DNA of 64,000 bases from Pseudomonas sp. 8O (GCF_902506495.1 NZ_LR733264.1:62001-126000), one strand, 5' to 3'; counted from the first letter of the stretch, positions 8,434-18,867 are shown. Translations and numbers: made by a program. Notes: a model not told the origin generated them from the sequence alone.

Positions 8434-10280
8434 CAGAGTTGCGGCGTCCAGGTTACGGCGAAGAGCGCAGTGCGGCCGGCGCTGTTGTAGCCAAGACGGC
8501 CATTGGGTGTGCTGTAGGTCGCTTCTGCGTAATCCTTGTCCAGCAGGTTATCCAGCTTCAGGCTCAGGCCCAGCTCTGACGTGGCCTGCCAAGCGGCGCG
8601 CAGGCTGAGCAGGCCGTAGCCGCTCATGTCGCGCTGGTTTTCGGCATCATCGTAGCGACCACTGATCGCACGCCAGCCAGCACCGAGTGAGACATCGCCG
8701 AAGCGGCGGTCGACATCCAGGCTCAGCGTGCGTTTGGCCCGGCGCTGCAAGGTATGGCCGCTGTTGCGGTCACGTGGGTCGATCAAGGCCAGAGCGAGAT
8801 TGGCCTGCCAGCCGAACAGCTCCTGCTGTACGGCCGCTTCGAAGCCATTGATCCGCGCAGTCTGGACGTTCTGCGGAATGAAATTTTCGTCCAGGACGAT
8901 GGCATCTTCGATGTCGGTTCGATACAGGGACGCCTGCAATGAACCTGTGTCGCTGTAGCGGCTGCGCCATTGCAGCTCGTAGCTTTCGGAACGCTCGGCT
9001 TGCAGGCCGGGGTTGCCGTACCACTGATCGTAGAGGTCATTGAAAGTCGGCGCACGAAAGCCTTCGCTATAGGACAGGATCAGGTCGTTGGCACTGTTCA
9101 GGGGCAGGGTCAGTGCCGCGTTCCAGGTGTTCTCACTGCCGAACTGCTGGTTGTCGTCGTGACGAAGCCCCAGCTCGGTCGAGAAGGTATCGCCGGTGTA
9201 GCGGTGCTGGACGAAGGCCGCTCGGTTCCAGCGTGAGTCCTCGGCGAAGACCGCGCTGCTGTGCAGGCGATCCTCGTACCAGTCGCCACCGACCAGCAGT
9301 TGCTGGTTATCGCTGAGCGTCAGGGTATTTACCCAGCTCACAGAGTCGCGATAGGTGGTGTAGGTAAAGAATGAATAGTCTGGCGCTGCCGGCGAGTCAT
9401 CACCGCTATCGCGCTGGTCTTTGCTGTGGCCTATTTCCAGACGGCTGTTCCAGCGCTCGTTGAGCTGGCCATCGATGAAACCGGAAAGGCTGCTGACCTG
9501 AAAGTCCGTTGTCGGAAGCAGCCCGGTAAAGACGTCGTCGTATTCCACCTGTCCGCGCTGATCGAGTGCGCTGAAGCCAACCTGCAAATCCTCATTGAAG
9601 CGGTGCGACAGATTCAGGCTGAGCGAGCGGTTGCGGTAGGCGTCGTCGTCGCCATTGGCGCCGAAACCGTCGCGGGTCGCGTCAATGCCGGCTGTCTCGT
9701 CCAGGGCGGCGCCGAGGTGAAAGCGAGTGCGCTCGTCACCGCCGGAGAGGCCAAGGCTGCGCTGGTAGGTGCTGTCGCTGCCAGCCGCCAGGCGCGCGTA
9801 GGGCTTGAGGCCAGGGCCGTCGCCCTGGCGAGTGAAGATCTGAATCACCCCACCAATGGCGTCGGAGCCGTAGAGTGCCGAACGGGCGCCACGGACCACT
9901 TCGATGCGTTCGATTTGTTCGGGAGCGAGAAACTCCAGGCTGCTGGTGCCGCTGGAGGCCGCCGCGATGCGTTGCCCGTCGACCAGCACCAGGGTTTGTG
10001 CCGTGCTGGTGCCACGCAGGAACACGCCAGTCTGGCTGCCGGCACCGCCAGTGCGGACCACGCTGAGGCCTGGCACGCGTTCCAGCAGTTCGACAACGCT
10101 GCTGACTTGCAGGCGTTCGATATCCTGGCGAGTAAACACCGTGGTGGCGGCGGTAGCTTGCACTTGCGGTTCTGCCAGACGCCCGGAGGTGATTACCAGT
10201 GGTTCGCTTGCGTAAGGCTCGGCAGCCAGCAGGGCAGCAGGCATGAAGCTGATGGCCAGAGCCAGACGAGACAGTTTCAT
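8433..10280 (-). CDS. btuB: TonB-dependent vitamin B12 receptor
   Basis: BtuB takes up cobalamin across the outer membrane using TonB energy. The 615-residue protein has a signal peptide, a TonB-box-like EPLVITSGRL region, the plug motifs VVELLERVPGLSV, VFLRGTSTAQTLVLVDGQRI and IERIEVVRGARSALYGSDAIGGVIQI, and a C-terminal beta-barrel ending in F-A-V-T-W. Assignment to B12 rests on the cobalamin riboswitch in its leader and on convergent btuF. Confidence 0.92.
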   Translation of the reverse strand: MKLSRLALAISFMPAALLAAEPYASEPLVITSGRLAEPQVQATAATTVFTRQDIERLQVSSVVELLERVPGLSVVRTGGAGSQTGVFLRGTSTAQTLVLVDGQRIAAASSGTSSLEFLAPEQIERIEVVRGARSALYGSDAIGGVIQIFTRQGDGPGLKPYARLAAGSDSTYQRSLGLSGGDERTRFHLGAALDETAGIDATRDGFGANGDDDAYRNRSLSLNLSHRFNEDLQVGFSALDQRGQVEYDDVFTGLLPTTDFQVSSLSGFIDGQLNERWNSRLEIGHSKDQRDSGDDSPAAPDYSFFTYTTYRDSVSWVNTLTLSDNQQLLVGGDWYEDRLHSSAVFAEDSRWNRAAFVQHRYTGDTFSTELGLRHDDNQQFGSENTWNAALTLPLNSANDLILSYSEGFRAPTFNDLYDQWYGNPGLQAERSESYELQWRSRYSDTGSLQASLYRTDIEDAIVLDENFIPQNVQTARINGFEAAVQQELFGWQANLALALIDPRDRNSGHTLQRRAKRTLSLDVDRRFGDVSLGAGWRAISGRYDDAENQRDMSGYGLLSLRAAWQATSELGLSLKLDNLLDKDYAEATYSTPNGRLGYNSAGRTALFAVTWTPQL

Positions 10281-10334
10281 TTTCTTTCCTCAACGGTCGG
10301 CAGACGTTCGAGGAGGGCAGGCGCAAGCGCGGGC

Positions 10335-10522
10335 AGGGCAGCGCTTGACCGTGTCGCCCTCCGCAACACCAGTCGCACCGCCTTGGCCGGTCTCCGGGCT
10401 GTCGACCCGCGTCCGCCTTCCCAGGCCTGGCCCAGTGGCTGTTGAACGCGGCGCAAGCTCAGCGCTTGCTGTCGATTACCGTTGCGGGGGCAGCGTCGGC
10501 ATCGCACCGACTTCCCGTTCAG
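10335..10522 (-). promoter_or_regulatory. Cobalamin (B12) riboswitch of btuB
   Basis: Read on the minus strand, the leader contains AACGGGAAGTCGGTGCGAT, then GCCGACGCTGCCCCCGCAAC with GGTAAT, and later the B12 box region GCCACTGGGCCAGGCCTGGG and a CGGGTCGACAGCCCGGAGAC segment. This is the order of a class I cobalamin aptamer. It ends about 55 bases before the btuB start. It should repress btuB when adenosylcobalamin is abundant. Confidence 0.93.
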
Positions 10523-10663
10523 CAGACCGTTGAAAACTACCTGCGTTGGCAATACTGCGTTAAGAACGGCCTCAAAATGCTCATTTACAACTCGTAAACT
10601 CCGCTTTTTCGGCCGTTCTTGCCTTGTCTTGCCTGCCTCGCCTACGTTTTCAACGGCCTGCTG
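10520..10663. repeat. Dispersed nested-palindrome repeat, copy 2 (most intact)
   Basis: Outer arms CAGCAGACCGTTGAAAAC (10520-10537) and GTTTTCAACGGCCTGCTG (10646-10663) differ by one position as inverted repeats. Nested inside are AAGAACGGCC / GGCCGTTCTT and a small TTTAC / GTAAA hairpin in the core AAAATGCTCATTTACAACTC. It sits directly upstream of the B12 riboswitch, so btuB transcription must start inside it or read through it. Together with the riboswitch it fills most of the 494-base gap before dxs. Confidence 0.7.
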
Positions 10664-10701
10664 ACGCCGCTTGCGCAGCGCACCCAGGCGGAACATGAAT
10701 G

Positions 10702-10721
10702 GCGCGCACCTTAGTGCGCGC
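10702..10721. other. Perfect 8-bp GCGCGCAC hairpin
   Basis: GCGCGCAC (10702-10709) and GTGCGCGC (10714-10721) with a 4-nt loop lie between the end of dxs and the btuB leader. It could act in dxs transcription ending or as a processing site. Confidence 0.4.
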
Positions 10722-10744
10722 GAGTATGAATGACAAGCAAGCCG

Positions 10745-10764
10745 CGCTCATTCAGCGATGAGCG
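10745..10764 (-). terminator. Possible dxs terminator hairpin
   Basis: CGCTCAT (10745-10751) pairs with ATGAGCG (10758-10764), just beyond the dxs stop. Only short scattered T residues follow on the minus strand, so the call is weak. Confidence 0.35.
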
Positions 10765-10774
10765 GGCTTCATGC

Positions 10775-12670
10775 TCAGGCCTTGAGCAGGCTCAGGCGTT
10801 GACGTACCGCGCGTTCGATACCCGCGTCGTCGAGGCCGCATTCGGCGAGCATCTGGCTGGGTTTGGCGTGTTCGACATAGTAGTCCGGCAGGCCCAGGTG
10901 CAGCACCGGTACCTGGCGATTTTCTGCAGCGAAGAATTCGCTGACCGCGCTGCCGGCGCCGCCCATGATGCTGTTTTCCTCGAGGGTCACCAGCAGCTCA
11001 TGGTTGTCTGCCAGCTCGCGTAGCAGGGTTTCGTCCAGGGGTTTGACGAAGCGCATATCGACCACAGTGGCATCCAGCGTTTCACCCACGCGCAGGGCTT
11101 CGGCCAGTTGCACGCCGAAGGCCAGCAGGGCGACGCCCTTGCCCCGGCGGCGCACTACCGCTTTGCCGATTTCCAGCGGCTCAAGGCCTGCATCGAGCGG
11201 TGCGTTGGGGCCGGTGCCGCGCGGATAGCGCACCGCTGCCGGGCCGTCGAACAGGTGGCCGGTGGTGAGCATGCGGCGCAACTCGTTTTCGTCGCTCGGA
11301 GTCATCACCAGCATGCCGGGGATGCAGCGCAGGTAGGACAGGTCGAAGCTGCCGGCGTGGGTCGGACCGTCTTCGCCGACCAAGCCGGCGCGATCGATGG
11401 CGAACAGCACGTCGAGGTGCTGCACGGCGACGTCGTGGATCAGTTGGTCATAGGCACGCTGGAGGAAGGTGGAATAGATCGCCACCACTGGCTTCGCGCC
11501 CTCACAGGCCATGCCGGCCGCAAGGGTCACGGCGTGCTGCTCGGCAATGGCGACGTCGAAGTAGCGCTCGGGGAAGCGCTCGGCGAAGGCCACCAGATCC
11601 GAGCCTTCCTTCATCGCCGGGGTGATGCCGACCAGACGGTTGTCTGCCGCAGCCATATCGCACAGCCACTGGCCGAACACGTTGGAATACTTGGGGCCAG
11701 CCGGCTTTTTGGGAGCAGCGCTGGGGGTGACGGGTTCGAGCTTGGTGATGGCGTGGTAGCCGATGGGGTCGACCTCGGCCGGGGCGAAACCCTTGCCCTT
11801 CTTGGTCACCACATGCAGGAACTGCGGACCGTCGAGGTCGCGCATGTTACGCAGGGTGGCGAGCAGGGTGGGCAGATCGTGGCCGTCGATGGGGCCGACG
11901 TAGTTCCAGCCCAGTTCCTCGAACAGGGTGCCGGGCACCAGCATGCCCTTGGCGTGTTCCTCTACCTTGCGCGCGATTTCCCAGGCACCGGGCAGGCGCG
12001 AGAGGATCTTCTTGCTGCCTTCGCGCATGCTGGCGTAGGTGCGGCTGGAGATGATCTTGGCCAGGTAGTTGGACAGGCCGCCGACATTCTTGGAGATCGA
12101 CATGTCGTTGTCGTTGAGGATCACCAGCATGTTGGCGCCGACGTCGGTGGCGTGGTTCAGCGCCTCGAAGGCCATGCCGGCGGTCAGTGCGCCGTCGCCG
12201 ATCACCGCCACGCTCTTGCGCTTCTCGCCCTTCAGGCGGGCAGCGATGGCCATGCCCAGGGCGGCGCTGATACTGGTGCTGGAGTGACCGACGCCGAAGG
12301 TGTCGTACTCGCTCTCGCTGCGGCGCGGGAAGGCGGCCAGGCCATCCTTCTGGCGCAGGCTGCCCATGCGCTCGCGACGGCCGGTGAGGATCTTGTGTGG
12401 GTAGGCCTGATGGCCGACGTCCCACACCAGACGGTCATCGGGGGTGTCGAAGACGTAGTGCAGGGCGATGGTCAGTTCGATCACGCCTAGGCCGGCACCG
12501 AAGTGCCCGCCGCTCTGGCCGACGCTGTAAAGCAGGTACTGGCGCAGTTCGTCGGCGAGGGTTTCCAGGTCCGCTTCGGCCAGGCGGCGCAGCTCATCCG
12601 GCGTGTTGGCGCTGTCCAGCAGCGGCGTCAGCGGGCGCTCGCGGGGGATCTCGTGGAAAGTGGTCGGCAT
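10775..12670 (-). CDS. dxs: 1-deoxy-D-xylulose-5-phosphate synthase
   Basis: Dxs condenses pyruvate and glyceraldehyde 3-phosphate with thiamine diphosphate. It is the first step of the MEP isoprenoid pathway and also feeds thiamine and pyridoxal synthesis. The 631-residue protein has the [15 protein letters not shown] and [14 protein letters not shown] motifs, the TPP motif [15 protein letters not shown]...NDNDMSIS, and [15 protein letters not shown] in the transketolase domain. I start at the ATG at 12670 (MPTTFHEIP). In many pseudomonads dxs follows ispA directly. Here a carboxylase gene lies between them. Confidence 0.96.
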   Translation of the reverse strand: MPTTFHEIPRERPLTPLLDSANTPDELRRLAEADLETLADELRQYLLYSVGQSGGHFGAGLGVIELTIALHYVFDTPDDRLVWDVGHQAYPHKILTGRRERMGSLRQKDGLAAFPRRSESEYDTFGVGHSSTSISAALGMAIAARLKGEKRKSVAVIGDGALTAGMAFEALNHATDVGANMLVILNDNDMSISKNVGGLSNYLAKIISSRTYASMREGSKKILSRLPGAWEIARKVEEHAKGMLVPGTLFEELGWNYVGPIDGHDLPTLLATLRNMRDLDGPQFLHVVTKKGKGFAPAEVDPIGYHAITKLEPVTPSAAPKKPAGPKYSNVFGQWLCDMAAADNRLVGITPAMKEGSDLVAFAERFPERYFDVAIAEQHAVTLAAGMACEGAKPVVAIYSTFLQRAYDQLIHDVAVQHLDVLFAIDRAGLVGEDGPTHAGSFDLSYLRCIPGMLVMTPSDENELRRMLTTGHLFDGPAAVRYPRGTGPNAPLDAGLEPLEIGKAVVRRRGKGVALLAFGVQLAEALRVGETLDATVVDMRFVKPLDETLLRELADNHELLVTLEENSIMGGAGSAVSEFFAAENRQVPVLHLGLPDYYVEHAKPSQMLAECGLDDAGIERAVRQRLSLLKA

Positions 12671-12774
12671 CAGGCGAATCGTTATAGGTGTAAAAAGATG
12701 CGGCAGTTTACCCGAAAAAGGTGGCTGCAAGCTTCACGCCCCGTGCGACAAGCCAGCGTCCTCGCACGGGGCCC

Positions 12775-15700
12775 CTACCAGGTATCGACGAACGGCCGCT
12801 TGCGACCCTCGCGCCGCACCGGGCGCGGTGTGGCTGCCAGCCCGCGCAACAGCCAGGCGCGGCTGTCAGCCGGGTCGATCACGGCGTCGATCTCCAGATA
12901 ACTGGCCATGTTCAGCGCCTTGCCGTTTTCGTAGGCCTTGGCCACCAGTTTGTCGAACAGCGCCTGACGCGCGTCGTCGTCTGGCTGAGCTGCCAGTTCC
13001 TTGGCAAAGCCCAGGCGCACCGCGCCCTCCAGGCCCATGGCACCGAATTCTCCACTGGGCCAGGCGGCGGTGAATAGCGGCGAATGGAAGCTGCCGGCAG
13101 CCATGGCCTGGGCACCGAGGCCATAGCCCTTGCGCAGCACCAGGGTGAAGAAGGGCACCGTGAGGCTGGCGGCGGTGACGAACAGACGCGAGACGTGACG
13201 CACCGTGGCCTGCTTCTCTGCCTCCGGGCCGACCATGAAACCGGGGGTATCGCACAGTGAAACGATGGGCAAATCGTGTGCCTCGCACAGTTGCAAAAAG
13301 CGTGCAGCCTTGTCGCCGGCCACTGCATCGATGGCGCCGCCCAGGTGTGCGGGGTTATTGGCGATCAGGCCGAAGGGCTTGCCCTCGATGCGGATCAGCG
13401 CGGTGATCAGGCCGGGTGCGAACTGACGGCGCAGCTCCAGCACGCTGCGGTGATCGGCCAGCAGTTCGATCACCTTGCGGATGTCGTATACGCGCAGACG
13501 ATTCTCCGGGATCACCTGGCGCAGTTCGCGGGCATCGCTGCACTGCCAGTCGCTGAGCGGGCCCTGGAAATAACCCAGGTACTGCTTGGCTATGGCGACC
13601 GCTGCGGCCTCGTCTTCGACCTGCACGTCGATCACGCCATTTGGGCCCTGAACACTGGTCGGGCCGACCTGCTCGGGTTTGAAGCTGCCGAGGCCGCCAC
13701 CTTCGATCATCGCCGGGCCGGCCATGCCAATGCTGGCGTTACGCGTGGCGATGATCACGTCGCAGCAGCCGAGCAGCGCCGCATTACCGGCGAAGCAGCG
13801 ACCGGAGACGACACCCACCGTCGGTACCAGGCCGGAGAGCTTGGCCATGCCGACAAAGGTGTGGCAGTCCAGCCCGGCCACGCCGACGAAATCGGTATCG
13901 CCCGGCCGCCCGCCGCCGCCTTCGGCGAACAGCACCACGGGCAGGCGCCATTGTTCGGCCAGGGCCAGCATGCGGTCGGTCTTCTTGTGGTTCATCACGC
14001 CCTGGGTGCCGGCGAATACCGTGTAGTCGTAGGCGATGGCCATGCAGCGCGCGGCCTCGGCGCCGAACTGCGCAGCGCATACCGTGCCGATACCGGCGAC
14101 CAGGCCATCGGCCGGACTCAGCTCCTGCAGTTCCTCGGGCGAGCGCCGACGGCGCTGGGCGGCCAGGGCCATGGCGCCGTATTCGATAAAGCTGCCGTCA
14201 TCGAGCAGGTCCGCCAGGTTCTCCCGAACCGTTCGATGGCCGGTCTTGCGCCGCTTGGCCACCGCTTCGGGGCGGCGCGCGTCGGTCAGGCGCGCATGGC
14301 GTTCCAGCACTTCAGCCAGATCAGCGCGGATATGCGCCAGGTCAACCGCCTGCTCACCGTAGGCGTCGAGGCCGTCCACCTCGGCTGGCTCCACGAACAG
14401 CAGCGCCTGGCCTTCGCCGATGGCGTCACCCGGCGCCACGGTCAGCGCGCGGACGATACCGCTGTGCTCGGCCTTGACCTCGAATTCCATCTTCATCGCT
14501 TCCAGCACGGCGATGGGCTGGTCGGCGGCCACGGCGTCACCCTCGGCGACCGACAGGCTGACCAGCACGCCGGTGCTGGGTGCATTGAGCGCCAGGGTGC
14601 CGGGCGGTGCATCGACAGTATCCTTGGCACTTTGTGCAGATGCGGCGCAGGCGAAGTAATGATGTGGATGCGCCTGTTCGCGGGCGGCGAGCAACTCGCC
14701 CAGGTGACGCTCGACGTAGGTGGTGTCGACCCGGTTGGCGATCACCTCGTCGCGCTGCAGCAGGTTCTGCAGCAGGTGCAGGTTGCTCGCCACGCCTTCG
14801 ATGCGGAACTCGCACAGCGCCCGGTAGGCACGGCGCAGGGCGCCGGGGTAGTCGCCGGCGTTGGCGATCAGCTTGGTCACCAGCGAGTCGTAGGCCGGGC
14901 TGACGGCGTAGCCGGCATAGCCGCAGCCATCCACGCGCAGGCCGGGGCCGGAGGGCGGTTGGTAGGCGGCGAGCACACCGGCCGCCGGGCGCGCGGTACC
15001 GTCGGCGAGCAGGGTTTCCAGGTTCAGGCGCAGCTGCACGGCACAGCCTTTCGGCGCGGCCGGAGTGAGCAGGCCCAGCTCGTCCAGGCTTTTACCGGCG
15101 GCCAGGTGCAGTTGTGTGTGCAGCAGGTCGACACCGGTGATCTGCTCGGTAACGGTGTGCTCCACCTGCACGCGCGGGTTGGCTTCCATGAAGTAGAAGC
15201 GCCCCGGCTGGTCGAGGTCGAGCAGGAACTCGAAGGTTCCGATGCCGCGATACTGCACCTCGGCCGCCAGGCGTAGTGCGCTGGTGATGATCGCGTCACG
15301 GGTGGGCACATCCAGATCGGGACTGGGTGCAATCTCCACCAGCTTCTGGTGGCGGCGCTGCAGGCTGCAGTCGCGTTCCCACAGGTGGCTGACCGCGCCG
15401 CTGCCGTCGCCGAGCACCTGCACTTCGATATGCCGGGCGCGGCGCACGCGCTTCTCCACGTACAGTGCGCCGCTGCCGAAGGCCCCCTGGGCCTCGGAGG
15501 TGCAGCGGGCGAAAGCCTCGGCCAGTTGCGCGGCATCGTCCACCGCTCGCATGCCGCGTCCGCCGCCACCGGCCAGGGCCTTGAGCATCACGCTGCCGTG
15601 CTCGGCGAGAAAGTCTGCGGCCTGCTCCAGCGTCACCGCCTGGTTGATGCCGGGCACCAGCGGCACCGCACAGCGTTCGGCCAGGTCGCGGGCGGCGGCC

Positions 15701-16047
15701 TTGTCGCCGAACAACTGCAGGGTTTCTGGCGAGGGGCCAATGAAGGTCAGCCCGGCTGCCTGGCAGCGACGGGCGAACTCGGCGTTCTCGGCGAGAAAGC
15801 CATAACCGGGATGGACGGCGGTGCAGCCCTGCTCGCGGGCAATGGCGATCAGCTGGTCCATATCCAGATACGCGGCCACGCCTCGCCCTGCGAGCGGCAC
15901 TGCCAGATCCGCCTTGCGTGTGTGCAGGCAGGCACCGTCATCTTCGGCATACACCGCGACACTGCGGATGCCGAGATCGGCACAGGCCTGGGCGATGCGG
16001 ATGGCGATCTCGCCGCGGTTGGCGATCAGCAGGGCGGGGAAGGGCAT
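12775..16047 (-). CDS. Single-chain biotin-dependent acyl-CoA carboxylase
   Basis: The 1090-residue protein fuses all three activities. Biotin carboxylase is at about 1-450 (ALLIANRGEIAIRI, KALAGGGGRGM, EANPRVQVEHTVTE). A biotinyl domain follows at about 490-560 with the biotinylated lysine in EAMKMEFEV. A carboxyltransferase of the PccB/AccD type occupies about 600-1090 (GGGGRPGDTDF, GRCFAGNAALLG, LRKGYGLGAQAM). This is the layout of long single-polypeptide acyl-CoA carboxylases. The acyl-CoA substrate is not evident. It is on the same strand as ispA and dxs, 152 bases after ispA and 104 before dxs. Confidence 0.88.
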   Translation of the reverse strand: MPFPALLIANRGEIAIRIAQACADLGIRSVAVYAEDDGACLHTRKADLAVPLAGRGVAAYLDMDQLIAIAREQGCTAVHPGYGFLAENAEFARRCQAAGLTFIGPSPETLQLFGDKAAARDLAERCAVPLVPGINQAVTLEQAADFLAEHGSVMLKALAGGGGRGMRAVDDAAQLAEAFARCTSEAQGAFGSGALYVEKRVRRARHIEVQVLGDGSGAVSHLWERDCSLQRRHQKLVEIAPSPDLDVPTRDAIITSALRLAAEVQYRGIGTFEFLLDLDQPGRFYFMEANPRVQVEHTVTEQITGVDLLHTQLHLAAGKSLDELGLLTPAAPKGCAVQLRLNLETLLADGTARPAAGVLAAYQPPSGPGLRVDGCGYAGYAVSPAYDSLVTKLIANAGDYPGALRRAYRALCEFRIEGVASNLHLLQNLLQRDEVIANRVDTTYVERHLGELLAAREQAHPHHYFACAASAQSAKDTVDAPPGTLALNAPSTGVLVSLSVAEGDAVAADQPIAVLEAMKMEFEVKAEHSGIVRALTVAPGDAIGEGQALLFVEPAEVDGLDAYGEQAVDLAHIRADLAEVLERHARLTDARRPEAVAKRRKTGHRTVRENLADLLDDGSFIEYGAMALAAQRRRRSPEELQELSPADGLVAGIGTVCAAQFGAEAARCMAIAYDYTVFAGTQGVMNHKKTDRMLALAEQWRLPVVLFAEGGGGRPGDTDFVGVAGLDCHTFVGMAKLSGLVPTVGVVSGRCFAGNAALLGCCDVIIATRNASIGMAGPAMIEGGGLGSFKPEQVGPTSVQGPNGVIDVQVEDEAAAVAIAKQYLGYFQGPLSDWQCSDARELRQVIPENRLRVYDIRKVIELLADHRSVLELRRQFAPGLITALIRIEGKPFGLIANNPAHLGGAIDAVAGDKAARFLQLCEAHDLPIVSLCDTPGFMVGPEAEKQATVRHVSRLFVTAASLTVPFFTLVLRKGYGLGAQAMAAGSFHSPLFTAAWPSGEFGAMGLEGAVRLGFAKELAAQPDDDARQALFDKLVAKAYENGKALNMASYLEIDAVIDPADSRAWLLRGLAATPRPVRREGRKRPFVDTW

Positions 16048-16199
16048 GGCGGCTCCAGACGTCTTGTCGTTATGGAGCCATCTTAGGAGCCTGGTCGCAG
16101 GGGTAAAGCAAGCCTTATGCGGCGATCATGGCGACATAGATTGCAATGATGGGGCGAGCGAGTGGATTTCGCGGCTGAAGCCGCTCCCACAAGAGCGGA

Positions 16200-17087
16200 C
16201 TAGCTGCGCCGTTCGACTATGTAGCGCGCCAGCTCGCGCAGCGGTTCGGCGCTGTTGTCGAACGGGCGCAGCATGTGCAGGGCCTGGTCGCGCAGCTCTA
16301 GGGCATAGTCTTTGGCCGCGTCGAGGCCGAGCAGTGCAGGGTAAGTGGGTTTGTCGTGGGCTTCGTCCTTGCCCTGGGTCTTGCCCAGGGTGGCGGTGTC
16401 GCTCTCCACGTCGAGGATGTCGTCCTGCACCTGGAAGGCCAGGCCGATGGCGCGGGCGTATTGCCGCAGGGCCTTGTGCGCGAGCTCGTCGGTATTGCCA
16501 CTGGCCAGGGCGCCGAGCGCCACGCTGGCCTCGATCAGCGCGCCGGTCTTGTGCCGGTGCATCACTTCCAGCGCCTGCTGGTCGAGCCTCCGGCCGACCG
16601 AGCCGAGGTCGATGGCCTGGCCGCCGACCATGCCGGCCGGGCCAGCAGCCTGGCTCAGCAACTCGATCATCTGCAGTCGCGTCTCGGCATCCTGCGGATT
16701 GCGTCGGCGGTCGGCGAGCACTTCGAAGGCCAGGCTTTGCAGACCATCGCCGGCAAGGATGGCACTGGCTTCGTCGAAGGCCTTGTGGGTAGTCGGCTGG
16801 CCGCGACGCAGATCGTCGTCGTCCATCGCCGGCAGATCGTCATGCACCAGCGAGTAGGCGTGAATCAGTTCCACCGCACAGGCGGCACCATCGGCACGTT
16901 CGAGATCACCGTCGAGGGCTTCGCAAGCGGCATAGACCAACAGAGGGCGCACGCGCTTGCCACCGTTCATCACGCTGTAGCGCATGGCCTGGTAGAGGCG
17001 CTCGAGCTCCGTGCGTGGTGCTTGAAACAGCGTTTCCAGTGCCGTGTCGACGCGGGTCTGGCAGCGTTTCTGATACGCCGCGATCAT
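16200..17087 (-). CDS. ispA: Farnesyl diphosphate synthase (geranyltranstransferase)
   Basis: IspA extends dimethylallyl diphosphate with isopentenyl diphosphate to geranyl and farnesyl diphosphate. The 295-residue protein has [13 protein letters not shown], the first aspartate-rich motif in [19 protein letters not shown] and the second in [13 protein letters not shown]. Start: the ATG at 17087 overlaps the xseB stop by 4 bases, so the two are translationally coupled. Confidence 0.95.
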   Translation of the reverse strand: MIAAYQKRCQTRVDTALETLFQAPRTELERLYQAMRYSVMNGGKRVRPLLVYAACEALDGDLERADGAACAVELIHAYSLVHDDLPAMDDDDLRRGQPTTHKAFDEASAILAGDGLQSLAFEVLADRRRNPQDAETRLQMIELLSQAAGPAGMVGGQAIDLGSVGRRLDQQALEVMHRHKTGALIEASVALGALASGNTDELAHKALRQYARAIGLAFQVQDDILDVESDTATLGKTQGKDEAHDKPTYPALLGLDAAKDYALELRDQALHMLRPFDNSAEPLRELARYIVERRS

Positions 17088-17326
17088 GCGGGCTCGTCCG
17101 TGTCGAAGGGCGCGGGCTGCAACTCGCCGTCGCGCTCGAGCAGAATCTGCACTTTCTGCTCGGCCTGGGCCAGGGCGGCCTGGCATTCGCGGGTCAGGCC
17201 GATGCCCTGTTCGAAGGCGGTCAGCGAGTCTTCCAGCGACAGCTCGCCGCTCTCCATGCGCTCGACCAGCGTCTGCAGTTCGGCGAGGGAGTGTTCGAAG
17301 TCGGGGGCGGCTTTCTTGCGGGCCAT
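17084..17326 (-). CDS. xseB: Exodeoxyribonuclease VII small subunit
   Basis: The 80-residue protein starts [35 protein letters not shown] in sections typical of XseB, including the [15 protein letters not shown] helix. It partners with XseA (not in the window) in single-strand DNA degradation. ispA overlaps its end. Confidence 0.93.
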   Translation of the reverse strand: MARKKAAPDFEHSLAELQTLVERMESGELSLEDSLTAFEQGIGLTRECQAALAQAEQKVQILLERDGELQPAPFDTDEPA

Positions 17327-17442
17327 GGCGGCGGGTCTCGGGCAGCGTGGAAACCGCGCGACACTAGCAGAGGTGCGCCACTCGGGCAAATCAGCGGGGC
17401 AGCAGGTGTGCTGGCCGAGGGCGCAGTCCGGGATTGGGGCCT

Positions 17443-17502
17443 GAGTAGGGTGCGCCGCGCGCACCGCCGTGGAACCCTGGTGCGCACGGTGCACCCTGCG
17501 GC
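17443..17502. repeat. GTAGGGTGCGC hairpin repeat
   Basis: AGTAGGGTGCGCCGCGCGCA (about 17444-17463) and TGGTGCGCACGGTGCACCCT (about 17479-17498) form an imperfect stem just beyond the stop of the next minus-strand gene. It may terminate that transcript and is kin to the 8379 element. Confidence 0.5.
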
Positions 17503-18270
17503 CTATCCCAGGTAGGTGCTCCAGAAGTAGTAAAGCGTCATCGTGCTGCCGACCAGGATGACGAAGCTACGCAGCAGTGCCGGTGGTAGTTTTTCGCCCA
17601 GTGCGCCGCCGGCATAACCACCCAGGGTGGCGCCGGTGAGCAGGATCGCCAGCTCGTACCAGCTGACTCGGCCGGCGATGACGAAGGTCAGGGTGGCGAT
17701 GCTGTAGATCACTGCCGAGATCAGGTTCTTCAGTGCGTTGGCGCGGGCCAGCGGGTGACCTTCGATGGAAAAGGCAGCCAGTTGCAGGATACCCATGCCG
17801 GCGCCGAAGTAGCCGCCGTAGATCGATACGCCAATGTGCGCACCCAGCGACAACGGCGTATGTGGCGGATGCTCGGCTGCCTTGCGGCGTGCCGCCAGCG
17901 CGCGACCCAGCCAGGGGCTGGCGGCGAACAGAGCGGTGGCCGCCAGCAACAGCCAAGGGATCAGCACGCGGAACACGTCATCGCCACCCGCCAGTAGCAA
18001 CAGGCCACCGAGCAGGCCGCCAGCCAGCCCGGCCAGCAGCAATGGGATCAGGTAACGCCCCAGCGGGCGCAGCGAGGCACGTGCAGCCCAAGCGCCGGCC
18101 AAGCTGGCCGGCCACAGCGCCACGGCGTTGGTGGCATTGGCCGTCACCGGCGGCAGGCCGGCGGCGAGCAGGGCCGGGAAGGAGAAAAAGGTGCCGCCGC
18201 CGGCCAGGGCATTCATGCCCCCAGCGGCGAAACCGGCGAGGGCCAACAGCAGCAGATCGAACAGAGTCAT
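17503..18270 (-). CDS. TSUP (TauE/SafE) family membrane transporter
   Basis: This 255-residue protein has about eight hydrophobic segments and the internal-repeat motifs [20 protein letters not shown] and [18 protein letters not shown], characteristic of TSUP sulfite/sulfonate/organic-anion exporters. The ATG at 18270 is preferred over an in-frame GTG at 18285. Neither has a strong ribosome binding site. It lies 69 bases after the cytochrome gene on the same strand. Any link to amine oxidation is speculative. Confidence 0.75.
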   Translation of the reverse strand: MTLFDLLLLALAGFAAGGMNALAGGGTFFSFPALLAAGLPPVTANATNAVALWPASLAGAWAARASLRPLGRYLIPLLLAGLAGGLLGGLLLLAGGDDVFRVLIPWLLLAATALFAASPWLGRALAARRKAAEHPPHTPLSLGAHIGVSIYGGYFGAGMGILQLAAFSIEGHPLARANALKNLISAVIYSIATLTFVIAGRVSWYELAILLTGATLGGYAGGALGEKLPPALLRSFVILVGSTMTLYYFWSTYLG

Positions 18271-18339
18271 CAGGCAGGCTCGCACGAAAAAGGTGCAGCA
18301 TAAGACCTGAGGTATTACTCAGCCAGCCCGACCATTGGC

Positions 18340-18867
18340 TCAGGGCGTATCGTCGCCCATGCCGTCATTGATCGGGATGCCCAGCTCACGCATCTGCTCG
18401 ATCAGATGAGCGCGAGTATCCGGCAGGTTGAGCATGCTCACCTTGCGCAGTTGGGCCACCTCATCGGAGCTGTAAGGCTGGTAATGCGCCGGCATGCTCT
18501 TGCCGGCCATGCCGTCCTCGCGCAGCAGCCAGTTGAGCAAATCGGCCAGTTGTGCGTCGTTGAGCGCCGATTGCGACATGCCGGGCACGCGCACCAGGAA
18601 TTCACGCCCGCCCTCGACCTTGAGAAAGTGGCCGACGAAATCCTTCATGTTCGGCGTGTCGTTGGCCTTCGAGCCCGTGCCGTCGTCCAGGTGGCAGCCG
18701 GCACACTGCAGCTGGTAGTTGACCGGCGTGCTGTACTGGGCCTGGGCAATGGGCTTCTGTTGCTCCTCGTTGCCGGGAGCAGGCCGCTGGTCCGGGTTGG
18801 GAATGGCGCGAGCCATGACCAGAGGGGCGACCATGGCGCAGGCCAGTCCGATTATGAATGCACGCAT
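18340..18867 (-). CDS. Periplasmic monohaem cytochrome c of the amine dehydrogenase operon
   Basis: The 175-residue protein has a signal peptide (to about residue 19), one haem-binding motif CAGCH (Cys55, Cys58, His59) and a likely axial methionine at Met97 (VPGMSQSAL). It is the last gene of the aau operon, 14 bases after aauA. It is therefore a candidate electron acceptor carrying electrons from the TTQ enzyme toward the respiratory chain. In some amine dehydrogenase systems azurin or amicyanin does this. No blue-copper gene is seen here. Confidence 0.78.
   Translation of the reverse strand: MRAFIIGLACAMVAPLVMARAIPNPDQRPAPGNEEQQKPIAQAQYSTPVNYQLQCAGCHLDDGTGSKANDTPNMKDFVGHFLKVEGGREFLVRVPGMSQSALNDAQLADLLNWLLREDGMAGKSMPAHYQPYSSDEVAQLRKVSMLNLPDTRAHLIEQMRELGIPINDGMGDDTP

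Noticed and set aside
11108..15276. Long open frames antisense to dxs and the carboxylase gene.
   Set aside because: They mirror the codon bias of GC-rich genes, have no ribosome binding sites or known motifs, and the opposite frames are unmistakable enzymes.
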